A DNA stretch of 64,000 nucleotides from Gilvimarinus polysaccharolyticus (GCF_001187555.1 NZ_LFIJ01000001.1:1204169-1268168), one strand, 5' to 3'. Shown: positions 9,867 through 20,804, numbered from the stretch's first letter. Made by a program: numbers and translations. The notes: generated by a model not told the origin, from the letters alone.

Positions 9867-10988
9867 TTAATGCCTGTGTAGCGCGCTAAGCTCACGCAAT
9901 AGTTGTTGGTATTGCGAGCCACCTGCGGCCCACTGCAAAGCAGACAAATCTACTGTCGCTGGTCTTTTGATTGGATCTAGGCGTGCTTTGATCGCTGTCG
10001 CAAACGCTTCGGCATCAGCATTCAGCTCACCGCTTAGCGGATAACAAGCCGATGCACCAAACCACTCGGGATACGCCTGGTGATTAGGCACCACCGGCAC
10101 AGCGCCGGCAGCCACAGCTTCGAGTACCGAGAGTCCCTGAAAATCGTGGTTAGCGCTGGAGAGCACGAGATCACAACTTGCGAGTAGCTGACGATATTCT
10201 GTACCGGATAAATACCCCCACTGCCCTAGCCCACCGGCATCGGACAACAGTTGTTTTATCGCCGCGAACTCGACCGGCACCTGACGAAATGATTGCCCCA
10301 CCACGTGCAGGGTAAACGGCAACTCAGCACCATACTCGGCACACAACAACTGTAGCGCGCGCAATAAAAGTGCAGGGTTTTTATCGTACTCCCAGCGATG
10401 ATTCCAGATTAATTGCGCGCGTCCATTACACTTAGGCACCGCCTCGCGAGGTAAAAAACAGGTGTCTTCCAACAGTACTGGAATCACACTCGCGCGGCTT
10501 TGTAGTTGTTTAATGATTCCCGCTGGCACTAAGTCCGGCAGCTTGCGCAGTAATTGCTCTGCTCCGGTAAAAAACGAATCGTGATTGAACGCTGTATTAA
10601 ACACCAACCGATCGGCGCATAGCGCGCTGTAAAGCGTTACAATTTGTGGCTCAACCGAGGCATACGCGGTGCGACTTTTAGGGTAGGAAAATTGGTTTTC
10701 ATGAAAATATAATACCGTGGGCAAGCGCGCTAACGCCGGCACCATACCGCGCAGGGCTGACAAATCCACCATGCTAGTCGCCAGCAATACATCGTAGTCC
10801 GCCTCAAGCGTCTCGCGATGCAACCCAGCAAAACTTAAACTATTGCCCCGAATACGCCAGCTAAAGTGTCGCGGCGGCAGTGCTAACTGAGTAAAGTCAA
10901 ACTCTGACAAATGCTCGGCCAGTCCTTTGCGCCAGCGCTGGTGGCTGGCGGCATCGTAACCGGACAAGAGTAAAACACGGTGGTTCAA
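9867..10988 (-). CDS. DUF3524 / tRNA-queuosine alpha-mannosyltransferase-like glycosyltransferase
   Basis: 373 residues. The N-terminus ([14 protein letters not shown], then [11 protein letters not shown]) matches the DUF3524 domain found in vertebrate GTDC1/QTMAN, the enzyme that mannosylates queuosine in tRNA-Asp. The C-terminal half is a GT4-type Rossmann fold with [17 protein letters not shown] as the nucleotide-sugar site. Translation begins at a TTG that overlaps the TGA of the aminopeptidase gene (TTGA), so the two are translationally coupled. Neighbours are tsaB, an M18 peptidase and trpS; tgt and queA, which make the queuosine substrate, are elsewhere in the window. The family match is good. 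The mannosyl-queuosine role in bacteria is inference. Confidence 0.8.
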   Translation of the reverse strand: MNHRVLLLSGYDAASHQRWRKGLAEHLSEFDFTQLALPPRHFSWRIRGNSLSFAGLHRETLEADYDVLLATSMVDLSALRGMVPALARLPTVLYFHENQFSYPKSRTAYASVEPQIVTLYSALCADRLVFNTAFNHDSFFTGAEQLLRKLPDLVPAGIIKQLQSRASVIPVLLEDTCFLPREAVPKCNGRAQLIWNHRWEYDKNPALLLRALQLLCAEYGAELPFTLHVVGQSFRQVPVEFAAIKQLLSDAGGLGQWGYLSGTEYRQLLASCDLVLSSANHDFQGLSVLEAVAAGAVPVVPNHQAYPEWFGASACYPLSGELNADAEAFATAIKARLDPIKRPATVDLSALQWAAGGSQYQQLLRELSALHRH

Positions 10989-12310
10989 ACGCTACTGCCA
11001 AGACGCAATGGGCGGCGATAAAAAAGCTCTAACACTTGTTTTAACGCAACAGCATCATCACTACCAGCCAGCTCGCGAATAGAGTGCATAGCAAACGTCG
11101 GCACGCCAACATCAATAGTGCGCACACCCACTTCAGCGGCACTAATAGGGCCGATAGTGCTACCGCACTCCATGTCCGTGCGCGAAACAAAACTCTGCAC
11201 CGCAACACCGGCCTCCTCACATAACAATCGAAACATGCCACTGGTTTCGCTGTTGGTGGCGTAGCGCTGATTGGCATTCACTTTAATCACCGGGCCGCCG
11301 TTTAACATCGGGCGATGCTGCGCATCGTGCTTTTGTACAAAATTTGGATGAACACCATGAGCGTTATCAGCAGATACCATAATAGAGCGCTCCAAGGTGC
11401 GCATCCGATCGTTAACATCTGGAATCAAGCGTTGCAGAAATTGATCGAGCATTGGGCCTTTTGCACCACACGCCGAAGCACTGCCGACCTCTTCGTGGTC
11501 GGTACAGATTAGCAGCCGATGTTGATCGCCGTCAGCGGCCAATAACGCTTGTAAACCCACATAACAACTCAGCAAGTTATCGAGTCGTGCACTGGCAATA
11601 AATTCACGTTTTAAACCCACCAAGGCAGGCTTTTGAGTGTCGTACAAACACAGCTCATAATCGAGTATGTCGCTAGCATTAATAGTCGCCCCCTGCTCGG
11701 CCAACTGTTCACTCAGCAGTTGTTTAAACGTCGTGGTTTGATCATTTTTTGGGGTCAGCATTAACAGCGGCCGGATATCTTCTTGCGCGTTAATGGAGCT
11801 ATTGCGGTTAGCCTCGCGATCGAGGTGGATAGCCAAACTCGGCACCACGGCAACCGGAGTGGTAAAGTCTATCAAGCGGCTGCACGGCTCAGAGGCTGTG
11901 TCTTTATAAGTGATTCGGCCGGCGATCGATAAATCTCGGTCGAACCAAGTGTTAAGCAAGACACCGCCATACACCTCCACGCCAACTTGGCTATACCCGA
12001 CGCTCTGCACATCGGCGTGGGGTTTTACCTTTAAGCAAGGGCTATCGGTATGCGCGCCCACCATACGAATACCGCTTTCGGCAAGTGCTTCGCCGGTATA
12101 TACAAAAGCTAAAATAGAGGAGTCGTTACGAGTAACAAAATAACGCCCACCGGCTTGCAACTGCCACGAGTCAGCCTCATGTATGCGCTCAAAGCCAGCC
12201 TCAGTCAACCGACGTGCCATTTCGGCGGTAGCGTGAAACGGCGTTGGACTGGCTGCGATAAACTGTAATAAGTCGTCGTTAAATGGTCTTGTTACTGCAT
12301 CATTCATCAT
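10985..12310 (-). CDS. apeB: M18-family aspartyl aminopeptidase
   Basis: 441-residue dinuclear-zinc aminopeptidase releasing N-terminal acidic residues from peptides. Metal ligands are visible in [14 protein letters not shown], in [16 protein letters not shown] and in [12 protein letters not shown], and the last His is in a [11 protein letters not shown]-type tail. Length and motif order match the bacterial PepM18/ApeB group. Coding begins with two Met codons preceded by GAGAG. It overlaps the start of the downstream glycosyltransferase by four bases and follows tsaB by about 60 bases, indicating one transcript. The annotation by name is family-level; the substrate is not proven by sequence. 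Confidence 0.92.
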   Translation of the reverse strand: MMNDAVTRPFNDDLLQFIAASPTPFHATAEMARRLTEAGFERIHEADSWQLQAGGRYFVTRNDSSILAFVYTGEALAESGIRMVGAHTDSPCLKVKPHADVQSVGYSQVGVEVYGGVLLNTWFDRDLSIAGRITYKDTASEPCSRLIDFTTPVAVVPSLAIHLDREANRNSSINAQEDIRPLLMLTPKNDQTTTFKQLLSEQLAEQGATINASDILDYELCLYDTQKPALVGLKREFIASARLDNLLSCYVGLQALLAADGDQHRLLICTDHEEVGSASACGAKGPMLDQFLQRLIPDVNDRMRTLERSIMVSADNAHGVHPNFVQKHDAQHRPMLNGGPVIKVNANQRYATNSETSGMFRLLCEEAGVAVQSFVSRTDMECGSTIGPISAAEVGVRTIDVGVPTFAMHSIRELAGSDDAVALKQVLELFYRRPLRLGSSV

Positions 12311-12369
12311 TTTGCTCTCGCGTAATCAACTTTTATAGGCGATCTTTTACTGTGCTTCGAGCCGATGCC

Positions 12370-13074
12370 CTATACCTGCGAGCGAATTCGCTGGCGCTTT
12401 TTCCAGGTAATTTCGTTGCGTAAATACACCGGCTGTACCTGATCGACCGGTAATGCGGCTCCGGTTTCGTAATACATCGCAGCCAATTGCACGATATCTC
12501 GGGCGCTGGGATAAACATCTATTTGAAACTGATCCGTCAGTGCCGCTAATGGCTCATAACTCCAACCACTACCGACCCCCACAAACGGTGAATCTTGCGG
12601 TACAAAGTCAGCTACAGAGTCCGGTGCAGCCACACGATCGGCACAAACAGCAAGCGGGATACTGGTAGGACTTGTACATTGGTATAAACCCCAATAGACC
12701 TCGCCCATTCTTGCATCAAGCGCACTCAGCACCTGGGTTACTGGGGCCGTTGCATCACGGAATGTGCGGCCATACGCCATAGCCATTAAGGTGGACACCG
12801 GCAACACCGGTACATCAGCACCAAAGGCTAACCCTTGCACCACACCCAAACCAATTCTCAGCCCCGTAAAAGAGCCCGGGCCCGCGCCAAAGGCAATGGC
12901 ATCAAGTTGCTTTACCTTAACTCCAACATCGGCCAGCAGCTCTGCCACCATCGGCAAGACCCGCTGAGTATGGCTTTTAGCCGCAAGCTCATAGCGATCA
13001 ATCAGTTGCTTGCCATCGCTATAGGCAACCGAGCAGGCATCGCTCGAGGTGTCCAGCGCAAGAATTTTAGCCAT
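12370..13074 (-). CDS. tsaB: tRNA threonylcarbamoyladenosine synthesis protein TsaB
   Basis: Inactive ASKHA-fold partner that scaffolds TsaD and TsaE in making t6A37 on ANN-decoding tRNAs. The sequence MAKILALDTSSDACSV and the block DAIAFGAGPGSFTGLRIG are diagnostic. I start it at 13074 (234 residues) because family members begin with this MxxILALDTS sequence. An upstream in-frame extension to 13125 would cross a plausible -10 element. First gene of the probable operon tsaB - apeB - QTMAN-like - trpS. Confidence 0.93.
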   Translation of the reverse strand: MAKILALDTSSDACSVAYSDGKQLIDRYELAAKSHTQRVLPMVAELLADVGVKVKQLDAIAFGAGPGSFTGLRIGLGVVQGLAFGADVPVLPVSTLMAMAYGRTFRDATAPVTQVLSALDARMGEVYWGLYQCTSPTSIPLAVCADRVAAPDSVADFVPQDSPFVGVGSGWSYEPLAALTDQFQIDVYPSARDIVQLAAMYYETGAALPVDQVQPVYLRNEITWKKRQRIRSQV

Positions 13075-13108
13075 AGGGATCATCACAGCAGAGTTATAAG
13101 AGGCGCCT

Positions 13109-13137
13109 ATTTTGACAGCTGTCACCTATCGCCTCAA
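13109..13137 (-). promoter_or_regulatory. Putative tsaB-operon promoter with internal palindrome
   Basis: Reading the minus strand, TTGAGG (13137-13132) is a -35 candidate, followed by 17 bases and CAAAAT (13114-13109) as a weak -10. The perfect 12-bp palindrome TGACAGCTGTCA (13113-13124) lies between them, where a repressor would act. Proposed from pattern only. Confidence 0.4.
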
Positions 13138-13429
13138 CTATCTTCTGTAGCGCGGGCACTGTCAGCACATAGATCAAGCTTAAGCACTTTATGCACTTAG
13201 GCATTTACGTGCTATTTTCCACAACTTATAGCGATAAAACTCTCTTAAATTTTATGTAAAAGCAGGCATATTTTTCAGTTACAACAAACCATAAAAGCTG
13301 ATTATTTTTATTATTAGATTTTTAAATATGCCGAGGTAACGGTGGGGTTTAAATTGTAATAGCCCGTATCTGTTGATGCTTTATTTAACCGACCAAATAT
13401 GGCAAGGCGAACTAAACACCTTACTAAAA
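13138..13429. other. AT-rich intergenic region, tsaB / adk
   Basis: About 290 bases between the tsaB promoter candidate and the adk terminator. The stretch is clearly more AT-rich than neighbouring coding DNA. I see no convincing ORF, tRNA-like fold or strong hairpin. TTATTTAACCGA at about 13381-13392 recurs near 14571-14582, on the far side of adk. Confidence 0.5.
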
Positions 13430-13481
13430 ACTATCTGGCAACAAAAAAGGCCCCAAAGGACCTTTTTTGTTGCCAGATAGT
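13430..13481. terminator. Long bidirectional terminator downstream of adk
   Basis: Perfect 21-bp inverted repeat (13430-13450 / 13461-13481) with a 10-base loop. The stem embeds an A6...T6 segment flanking GGCCCC/GGACC, so on either strand a shorter GC hairpin is followed by TTTTTT. It ends 12 bases before the adk stop codon on the minus strand. The extra GTTGCCAGATAGT outer stem is unusually long for a simple intrinsic terminator. Confidence 0.88.
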
Positions 13482-13493
13482 AGCTACATAGAA

Positions 13494-14147
<654 letters not shown>

Positions 14148-14609
14148 TTACAACACTCCTGAATAAAAAATAATAGACCCAATGGGGCCCGAACGGTCAC
14201 TTGGCGTTCTATACCGCCTTAGTACAGCACTGCTTATTAATCACAGTTGCCGCCCGTATACCGTTACGATTAGCGCTCACCATAGCCCGTCCCGCGAGCC
14301 GACACTTACGCCGGAAAGCCTCTAAATCGAAAACCTATAATGAATAAATATTGTCCATAAAAAAGGCGATACAATACACCCCTGCCCCGACAATCACAAG
14401 ACAGCCCCATTTTTGGGCCAGAAGAAAACCATAAGCTATTGTTTTACATGAAGTTAATGATCTAGCAGGAAGGCCCGCACCATTTAAAGGCATCCCGCTG
14501 GACACCTACAGACACAAGCAGACAGACAAACGAGGAAGCAAAAAGCAGGGCCTACCTAGATCTTTTGTATTTTATTTAACCGATAAAGATACATGAGATA
14601 GGCTTAGCT
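14148..14609. other. Intergenic region, adk / shikimate-kinase-like gene
   Basis: 462 bases without a supported gene. It must hold the adk promoter on the minus strand and the 3' end of the shikimate-kinase-like transcript. A TACAAT box on the plus strand (14370-14375) with a CG-rich stretch after it could start a short RNA, but no matching -35 or clear terminator was found, so I do not call an RNA gene. Confidence 0.5.
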
Positions 14610-15140
14610 CTAAGCGTCTTTATCCGCGTACTGACCGCCCTCTTCGTAAATAACCTCACTCACTATTTGTGCAGGTGTTTTACCACGACAGTCGATCGTT
14701 ATATTGGCATGGCGCTGATATAGCGGCTGCCGCTCCGCGTATATATCGGCCAAATTTTGACCTTCGGGACTTGCTATACCACGGGTTGAAAAGTTTTCTA
14801 CTCGCGTCTCCACATCAGCCAAAGGCAAGTCAAGAAAGACCACCTGCCCGAGCGACTTAAGATGCTGCATCGCGGTATCGCTATAAATCACGCTACCGCC
14901 GGTGGCAATAACATGACGGTCACAGTTCAAGGTAAGTATTGTCGCCTCTTCGAGCTGACGCAGGTGGCGGTAGTCCGATTCGTACACAATGTCTTGCAGT
15001 GTTTTTCCGGCATCAACCTGAATAAGCAAATCAGTATCAACAAACTCACGCGCCAGCTCTTTTGCCAACAAAACCCCAATTGTGCTTTTCCCGGCACCAG
15101 GCATGCCAATAAAAACAATACTTTCACCATGTACGGTCAC
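14610..15140 (-). CDS. Shikimate-kinase-family protein, divergent
   Basis: 176 residues with a P-loop GMPGAGKST, the DTD motif of shikimate kinases and an RQPLYQRHA segment matching the LID/R-PLY region. Two conserved spots differ from typical AroK/AroL. The GGG of the shikimate pocket reads GGS (ATGGSVIYS), and the usual FR of the FRxxE motif appears as LRQLEE, keeping the Arg and a Glu. It may still phosphorylate shikimate, or be a paralogue with another small-molecule substrate. The start is GTG with AGGAG six bases upstream, only 11 bases behind a chemoreceptor gene, so the two are probably co-transcribed. It is not beside aroB, the usual partner of aroK. Confidence 0.75.
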   Translation of the reverse strand: MTVHGESIVFIGMPGAGKSTIGVLLAKELAREFVDTDLLIQVDAGKTLQDIVYESDYRHLRQLEEATILTLNCDRHVIATGGSVIYSDTAMQHLKSLGQVVFLDLPLADVETRVENFSTRGIASPEGQNLADIYAERQPLYQRHANITIDCRGKTPAQIVSEVIYEEGGQYADKDA

Positions 15141-15151
15141 AACAACTCCTA

Positions 15152-16798
15152 TTAAACTTTGAAGCTACCCACCAACTGACGTAAATTGCCGGACAACCGA
15201 CTTAACTCAGCACTCGCTTCCGCCGTTTTACTCGCACCATCTGACGTATTCATCGCCAGCTCATTAATTTCTACTAAGTTTTTATCAATTTCGGCAGTCA
15301 CCGAGCTTTGCTCTTCAGCTGCAGTAGCAATTTGAATCGCCATATTGGTAATGGTGACAACCGCCTCGCTAATGCTCGTCAATGATTCACCACCGGCATT
15401 GGCCGAGGCCACAGCCTCACCGGTCATATCATTTGCGTGCGCCATCGCTTGTACCGCCCCCTGCACACCGGTTTGCAACTGCACCAACATCTGCTGAATA
15501 TCCTCAGTAGACTCTTGAGTGCGGCTTGCCAAGGTGCGCACTTCGTCGGCCACTACCGCAAAACCGCGGCCTTGCTCACCAGCTCGGGCGGCTTCAATAG
15601 CGGCGTTTAGTGCCAGCAAGTTAGTCTGCTCCGCGACTCCCCGAATAACATCAATCACAGAGGTGACGTTTTTAGCTTCATTTTCGAGCTTACTCATCAC
15701 CTCGGCAGTATCTTTAATACGCGCCGACAGCTCCTCTACCCGTGCAACCGCAGTACGAATACGCGCCTGACCGGTCTCGGTAACAGTGCTGGCATTCTTA
15801 GCACTTTCAGCCGTCTCGTTAGTGTTTTGCGCAACCTCTTGAATCGCCATCGTCAATTCATTTACCGCCGTCACCACCATCGTAATCGCATGACATTGCT
15901 CATCGGCAGCCGTTTGACCACCACTGGAAACGTTTAATAGCAAGTTGGCCGACACCGCAACGTCTTCGGTATTCGTTCGAATTTGACTTATCAGTGACTG
16001 CAATTTGTCCATAAAGGTATTGACATGGGCTGCCAGCTCTCCAAGTTCATCATGGTGATCGGCCTCTAAGCGAATGGTCAAATCGCCATCCCCCTCCGCA
16101 ATATTATGGATCCGGTTACCAATCGCTTTTAACGGACGAATGACCATCATAGGCAGCAACAGCGCCACCGCCAAAGTAATCAGTAAGCAAATAACGGCTA
16201 TAACAATGAGCTTGGTCGCGATTGTTTGCGCGTCAGATTCGATTTGCTGGGTGAAGTTATCGACATGAACTAAGCGTCGCTCACCGACTAAATCTAAATG
16301 CGATCGTACCGCATCAAAATACCGAAAGCTTGTTTCAAATCCATCGATTTCAATGGCATCAATCGCCATTGGGTCGCCTAAGCTTGCTTGCTGTAAAAGA
16401 TTGCGACTGTATTGATACCAAGTATCGTATAAACGCAAAAACTCTTCGCGCTCGGCAGAGGTATTGCTGTTTGATAACTCTAATGACTGTAGAAAACGCG
16501 TTTTTGCTTGTGACGCGTTCTCTTCAAACTCGCGCTCTAGCTCCGCAATGCTGGCACCACTAACGCCGCTAATAAACATGGTTCGTTCGGCGGTCAACGC
16601 CTGATACAAGTCACGGTCGGCCTGCAGAATAAGCTGTAGCTCTTGAAGGTTAACTTTAGCAATGGTGCTGGCATGAGAAGACAACTGATTGGCCGAACGC
16701 ACCGAATACCAGCTTGAATACAAAAACAACAGTGCCAGCAACAATAACGGTAAGGTGAGTTTCCAGCGAAAACTCATATTGTGAAACCAAGCAAACAT
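15152..16798 (-). CDS. Methyl-accepting chemotaxis protein
   Basis: 548 residues when started at 16798, where GAGAGG lies seven bases upstream. A membrane helix at about 14-34 and a periplasmic ligand domain of about 150 residues (four-helix-bundle type, rich in E/S/N) come first. A second helix near 200-222 and HAMP (about 222-275) precede the cytoplasmic methylation/signalling coiled coil with the conserved hairpin tip [19 protein letters not shown]. It should couple to CheA/CheW. Ligand unknown. Followed after 11 bases by a shikimate-kinase-like gene. Confidence 0.92.
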   Translation of the reverse strand: MFAWFHNMSFRWKLTLPLLLLALLFLYSSWYSVRSANQLSSHASTIAKVNLQELQLILQADRDLYQALTAERTMFISGVSGASIAELEREFEENASQAKTRFLQSLELSNSNTSAEREEFLRLYDTWYQYSRNLLQQASLGDPMAIDAIEIDGFETSFRYFDAVRSHLDLVGERRLVHVDNFTQQIESDAQTIATKLIVIAVICLLITLAVALLLPMMVIRPLKAIGNRIHNIAEGDGDLTIRLEADHHDELGELAAHVNTFMDKLQSLISQIRTNTEDVAVSANLLLNVSSGGQTAADEQCHAITMVVTAVNELTMAIQEVAQNTNETAESAKNASTVTETGQARIRTAVARVEELSARIKDTAEVMSKLENEAKNVTSVIDVIRGVAEQTNLLALNAAIEAARAGEQGRGFAVVADEVRTLASRTQESTEDIQQMLVQLQTGVQGAVQAMAHANDMTGEAVASANAGGESLTSISEAVVTITNMAIQIATAAEEQSSVTAEIDKNLVEINELAMNTSDGASKTAEASAELSRLSGNLRQLVGSFKV

Positions 16799-16951
16799 GT
16801 GCATCCCTCTCAATATTGCCGGCGCCACCTTTGGCGGTAGCACCTTATTATTTTTGTATCGGCCGCAAACCAGTTCTCTTAAATTATCTTTTGTGTTGAA
16901 CCGCTACAGCACGGCCTTGTGGAAAGGCGACAAGAGCGAGCTTGGGGTGCA

Positions 16952-18667
16952 TTAACGATCAAGTTTCAAGCTCACCTTGGTGACTTTTGCATCACGCATA
17001 TCCAGCACCACAAATTCAACATTGCCCAGCCGTACGCGGTCACCGACTACAGGTTGCTTATAACGCTTATAAATATAGCGGCCAATACTCCAATTCGCCA
17101 TTTCATCGGGCACATCAAAGTTGTACAGCATGCCCAAATCGGCAAGCTTTGCCAGAGGTGAAAAGACAAAATCGCCAAAAAACGCCTGAGCATTAAGTCG
17201 ATCTGGCTCAAGCTCACCCACTAAGGTTTTATCTAAGGCTTTTAAGTCCGTCGGCCTAGCCAAGAAATACACATGATCATTAGCCAACAGCGCTGGAGTG
17301 TCTTGCAGCGGTACCGGCACCTCCTCACGCATTATGCACAACAACTGGGCTTGATCCGGCAAGAGCAAACTTGCCAGATCCATTTTTAACGCCGGCGACC
17401 CTTGCGACAGCTTATAGCCGACAAACTCAAATCCGGCCTGCCCCGGCACGCCCAGCTCAACCCGCTGCACCCGAGATGAGCTGGTAGGTACATCTAACTT
17501 TAGCCAGCGCGCCAAAGGGGCAACTGTCCAGCCCTGCAGCACCAGTGATATTAGGACGATAAAAAATGCAATATTAAAAAAGAATGGCCAGTGATCAAGC
17601 CCTGCCAGCCAAGGGAACATCGCCAACACGATGGGAACCGCGCCGCGCAACCCAACCCAGGAAATAAACAGTGTCTCACGCCAAGAGAACTGAAAAGGCA
17701 GCAGTGAAATCGTCACAGCTAAGGGACGAGCAATAAAGATTAAAAACAACCCCACCAGCAGTGCACTAGAGGCGTAAGAAACTAACTCGATCGGCGATAC
17801 CAACAACCCCAGCATCAAGAACAAACTTATTTGCGCCAACCAAGCAATACCGTCGTGAAAGCGCTGAATATTGTATAGACCGCGTGAAACCCGATTGCCG
17901 ACCATGAGGCCGCCCAAATACACGGCTAAAAAACCACTCGAATGCAGAACTGCTGCCACACCAAAGATCGAGATACCGCCAAACAAAGCGAGCAATGGAT
18001 AAAGCCCTGGACTCAGCTCGAGCTTGGTAACCCCCCAAGCTAATACTCGCCCGCCAATCAAACCGACAGCAGCCCCAACACCCATCTGCCAAACAAAAGC
18101 CAACAGCATAGATGCGTGGAAACCGGATTCACCTAAGCGAATAAACTCGACTACGGTAATGGTTAAAAAGATAGCCATCGGGTCGTTTAGGCCCGATTCG
18201 ATCTCAAGGGTGGCACCAACTCTTGTTTTAAGTGCCAGGCCTTGCATATTGAGTACTGAGAATACAGCCGCGGCATCGGTGGAGCCAACAATAGCGCCTA
18301 TCAACATGCCGTCAATCCAGGGTAAATCCAGCATCCACGAGGCAAATGCGCCGCAAATAGCGGCGGTCAGAATCACGCCAAACGATGCCAACACTAAGGC
18401 CGGACGCAACCCCACCCGAAAGCTGGCAATATCGGTACGCAAACCACCATCAAACAAAATGACCGCAAGTGCGAGTGTGCCTAAAAAAAGCGCCGACTGG
18501 ACATCGTCATAGGCGATTTTGCCAATGCCGTCCTCTCCCCCGAGCATACCGACCAATAAAAACACCAACAATAGTGGCATTCCTACTCGCGGAGAGAGGG
18601 CGCTGGCCAAAATGCTGATCAAAAATAAAACAGCACCAAACAATATTAACTGATTAAGTAAATCCAT
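16952..18667 (-). CDS. K+/H+ antiporter, CPA1/NhaP2 type
   Basis: 571 residues from the ATG at 18667; a GTG five codons earlier is possible, but related proteins start MD-. About 12 membrane segments fill residues 1-395, with the family blocks ILFDGGLRT and GAIVGSTDAAAVFS...ESGLNDPMA that hold the ion-binding Asp residues. The cytosolic tail has an RCK_C-like domain (about 410-490) and a CorC/HlyC-type module at the end, the same order as E. coli CvrA/NhaP2. Expected function is K+ (or Na+) efflux in exchange for protons, for pH and volume control. Transcribed alone. Confidence 0.9.
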   Translation of the reverse strand: MDLLNQLILFGAVLFLISILASALSPRVGMPLLLVFLLVGMLGGEDGIGKIAYDDVQSALFLGTLALAVILFDGGLRTDIASFRVGLRPALVLASFGVILTAAICGAFASWMLDLPWIDGMLIGAIVGSTDAAAVFSVLNMQGLALKTRVGATLEIESGLNDPMAIFLTITVVEFIRLGESGFHASMLLAFVWQMGVGAAVGLIGGRVLAWGVTKLELSPGLYPLLALFGGISIFGVAAVLHSSGFLAVYLGGLMVGNRVSRGLYNIQRFHDGIAWLAQISLFLMLGLLVSPIELVSYASSALLVGLFLIFIARPLAVTISLLPFQFSWRETLFISWVGLRGAVPIVLAMFPWLAGLDHWPFFFNIAFFIVLISLVLQGWTVAPLARWLKLDVPTSSSRVQRVELGVPGQAGFEFVGYKLSQGSPALKMDLASLLLPDQAQLLCIMREEVPVPLQDTPALLANDHVYFLARPTDLKALDKTLVGELEPDRLNAQAFFGDFVFSPLAKLADLGMLYNFDVPDEMANWSIGRYIYKRYKQPVVGDRVRLGNVEFVVLDMRDAKVTKVSLKLDR

Positions 18668-18800
18668 GAGGTAATAATACACCAGCTAAGCATGCAAATA
18701 GACGGCTCAAGCAAAAATAGTTAAACCAGCCACTACAGCGCGAGCCATTAATTCCTGTTATCATGCGCCCTATTCTCATGCCCAGATCAAGTTGTCATTC

Positions 18801-20804
18801 ATGCTCAGTAAAGATGCTATCTCTCAGCTTTCGCAGTTAAAGTCATCCATTGTCTCTGATAAAACCTACGCCGAGGGCACAGTTCGCCCCACCGCCAAAC
18901 GCTTTGGCTTTGTGCGCTTAGACGACGGTCGTGACGCCTTTCTTAACCCTGATCAGATGCTCCGAGTTCTGCCTGGCGACCGCGTAAAGGTCAGCCTGAC
19001 CGAGAACAGTAAAAAACAACTAGAAGCAACACTGGATACCCTACTTGAAACACCACTAACAACATTTGTTGGCCGCTATGTCCGCAAAGGGCCTGCACAT
19101 TTTGTCGAGCCCGACTTGCCACCGTTTAACCGCTGGCTATTTATCCCGCCCCACGAGCGCACCAATTGTACAGAAGGCGATCTGGTCGCCTGCGAATTGG
19201 TCAGGCACCCTTTTAAACACGAAGGCAAAGCGCAAATTCGCGTTATTAATCGTATTGGCCGACCCGATGAAATCGGTATAGAAGGCCGCTATATTGCAGC
19301 CAAATTTAATTTGCCTAGCGAGTGGAGTGAAGCTGCACTTGAGCAAAGCCAAAACATCAAAATAGATAATCTGGACGACACTAACCGCATAGATCTAACA
19401 CAACTGCCACTGGTCACCATCGATTCGGAGTTTACCCGAGACATGGATGATGCCGTGCATGCGGTAGGTACCGGCGAAGGCTGGACGCTTACCACTGCCA
19501 TCGCCGACCCAAGTGCCTTTATCCGTTACGGCTCAGCGCTTGATGATACTGCGCGCACCCGTGGCAGCACGCTTTATTTACTAGGCCACCCTATCACCAT
19601 GCTGCCCACCGAGCTGTCCCATGACACCTTCTCGCTGATGCCAGACGAAGTGCGGCCGGCCTTAGTGTGTGAGATACAGGTAGATAGCAGTGGCAACATT
19701 ACCGACTATCGCTTCCAGCAAGCTCTTATTAAATCGCATCATAAATTAAGTTATCAAGCCGTAAGTGACCTGCTGGACCAAACGGAAGGGAGCGACGACA
19801 GCTACGCAACACTCCCCGATACTGTCCGTGAGAGCCTTAACGCATTACGTGAATGTGCGGCTGCGCGGCTTAATTATCGCCGCGAACATGCATTGGTCAT
19901 GGAGGATCGTGCCGACTATCAATACTGGTTAAACGATCAGAAAAAAATAGAACGTATTGAGATGCGCCAGCGCAATATTGCGCAAAAGATTGTCGAAGAG
20001 GCGATGCTGGCCACCAACATTTGTGCTGGGAATTTGTTCAAAGAGCACCCCAATACTGGCCTATACTCCGGCCATGTGGGCTTTCGGCCCGAGCGCTTAG
20101 AAGATGCTAAGCAATTAACCTGTGAGCATTTACCCGAGTTTTCTGCGCAGGATCTTGCGCAATTGCCACACTTTCAGGCTCTATTTAAACATTTACGCGA
20201 TCAAGCACCACAAAGCCCAGAGCTGAATGTATTGCTATCACTGCTTCAACGCCTGCAGCAAGCGGGTAGCTTAAGCGCTGAGCATCAAAGTCATTTCGGC
20301 TTAGGCTTTGATGCCTACGCAACCGTAACCTCGCCCATTCGTCGCTATCAAGACTTGTTTAATCACTACGCACTCAAAGCTATTTTAAACAATCACGAGC
20401 TAGCTGTTGCCCCAAGCGAGCTTGCCGAGCAACAACAAAAAATATTAATTCGTGGCCGCCAAGCCAGCCGCCAATTAGAGCATTGGCTACTCTGTCAGTA
20501 CTTGGCCGAACAAGTCGGAACTGTACATTTTGGCACCATCACAGGGGTTAGCCCTAACGGCATAAACGTTCGACTAAACGACATCGGCTGCGATGGCTTT
20601 GTATTGCTGTCTGAAAAAGGTAAACCACGACCTAAGTTTGACAGTAGACGCCTGCAGTTGACGACTGAAACAACTGTCTACACCCTAGATGAAACCATCG
20701 CAGTAAAAATATCGGCGGTAGATGTAGACACACGGCGTATTAGCTTAGAGTTGGTCAACCCCGCAATTGCTGAACGCTTACAAGCGTTTGAGCCAGCGCC
20801 ATAA
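18801..20804 (+). CDS. rnb: Exoribonuclease II
   Basis: 3'-to-5' processive hydrolytic RNase, 667 residues from the ATG at 18801 (a TTG three codons upstream also exists). Order: cold-shock-like domain (TAKRFGFVRLDDGRDAF), second OB domain, RNB catalytic domain and C-terminal S1 domain. Active-site aspartates are in TRDMDDAV, LPTELSHDTFSLMPDE is the RNB signature, and the catalytic Arg region is SPIRRYQDL. It differs from RNase R by its shorter length and lack of a basic tail. It is followed 39 bases later by the EVE gene on the same strand. Confidence 0.93.
   Translation: MLSKDAISQLSQLKSSIVSDKTYAEGTVRPTAKRFGFVRLDDGRDAFLNPDQMLRVLPGDRVKVSLTENSKKQLEATLDTLLETPLTTFVGRYVRKGPAHFVEPDLPPFNRWLFIPPHERTNCTEGDLVACELVRHPFKHEGKAQIRVINRIGRPDEIGIEGRYIAAKFNLPSEWSEAALEQSQNIKIDNLDDTNRIDLTQLPLVTIDSEFTRDMDDAVHAVGTGEGWTLTTAIADPSAFIRYGSALDDTARTRGSTLYLLGHPITMLPTELSHDTFSLMPDEVRPALVCEIQVDSSGNITDYRFQQALIKSHHKLSYQAVSDLLDQTEGSDDSYATLPDTVRESLNALRECAAARLNYRREHALVMEDRADYQYWLNDQKKIERIEMRQRNIAQKIVEEAMLATNICAGNLFKEHPNTGLYSGHVGFRPERLEDAKQLTCEHLPEFSAQDLAQLPHFQALFKHLRDQAPQSPELNVLLSLLQRLQQAGSLSAEHQSHFGLGFDAYATVTSPIRRYQDLFNHYALKAILNNHELAVAPSELAEQQQKILIRGRQASRQLEHWLLCQYLAEQVGTVHFGTITGVSPNGINVRLNDIGCDGFVLLSEKGKPRPKFDSRRLQLTTETTVYTLDETIAVKISAVDVDTRRISLELVNPAIAERLQAFEPAP

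Noticed and set aside
14341-14440. Possible small RNA starting after the TACAAT box at 14370
   Set aside because: No -35 at proper spacing and no terminator; evidence too weak.
15519-15770. Open frame antisense to the chemoreceptor signalling domain, similar to one at 6638-6907
   Set aside because: The two antisense frames resemble each other only because they oppose the highly conserved receptor tip; no ribosome site or independent coding signal.
18024-18512. 162-residue open frame opposite the antiporter gene
   Set aside because: Low-complexity composition rich in Pro, Thr and Lys, as expected from the complement of membrane-helix codons. The antiporter reading is clearly real.
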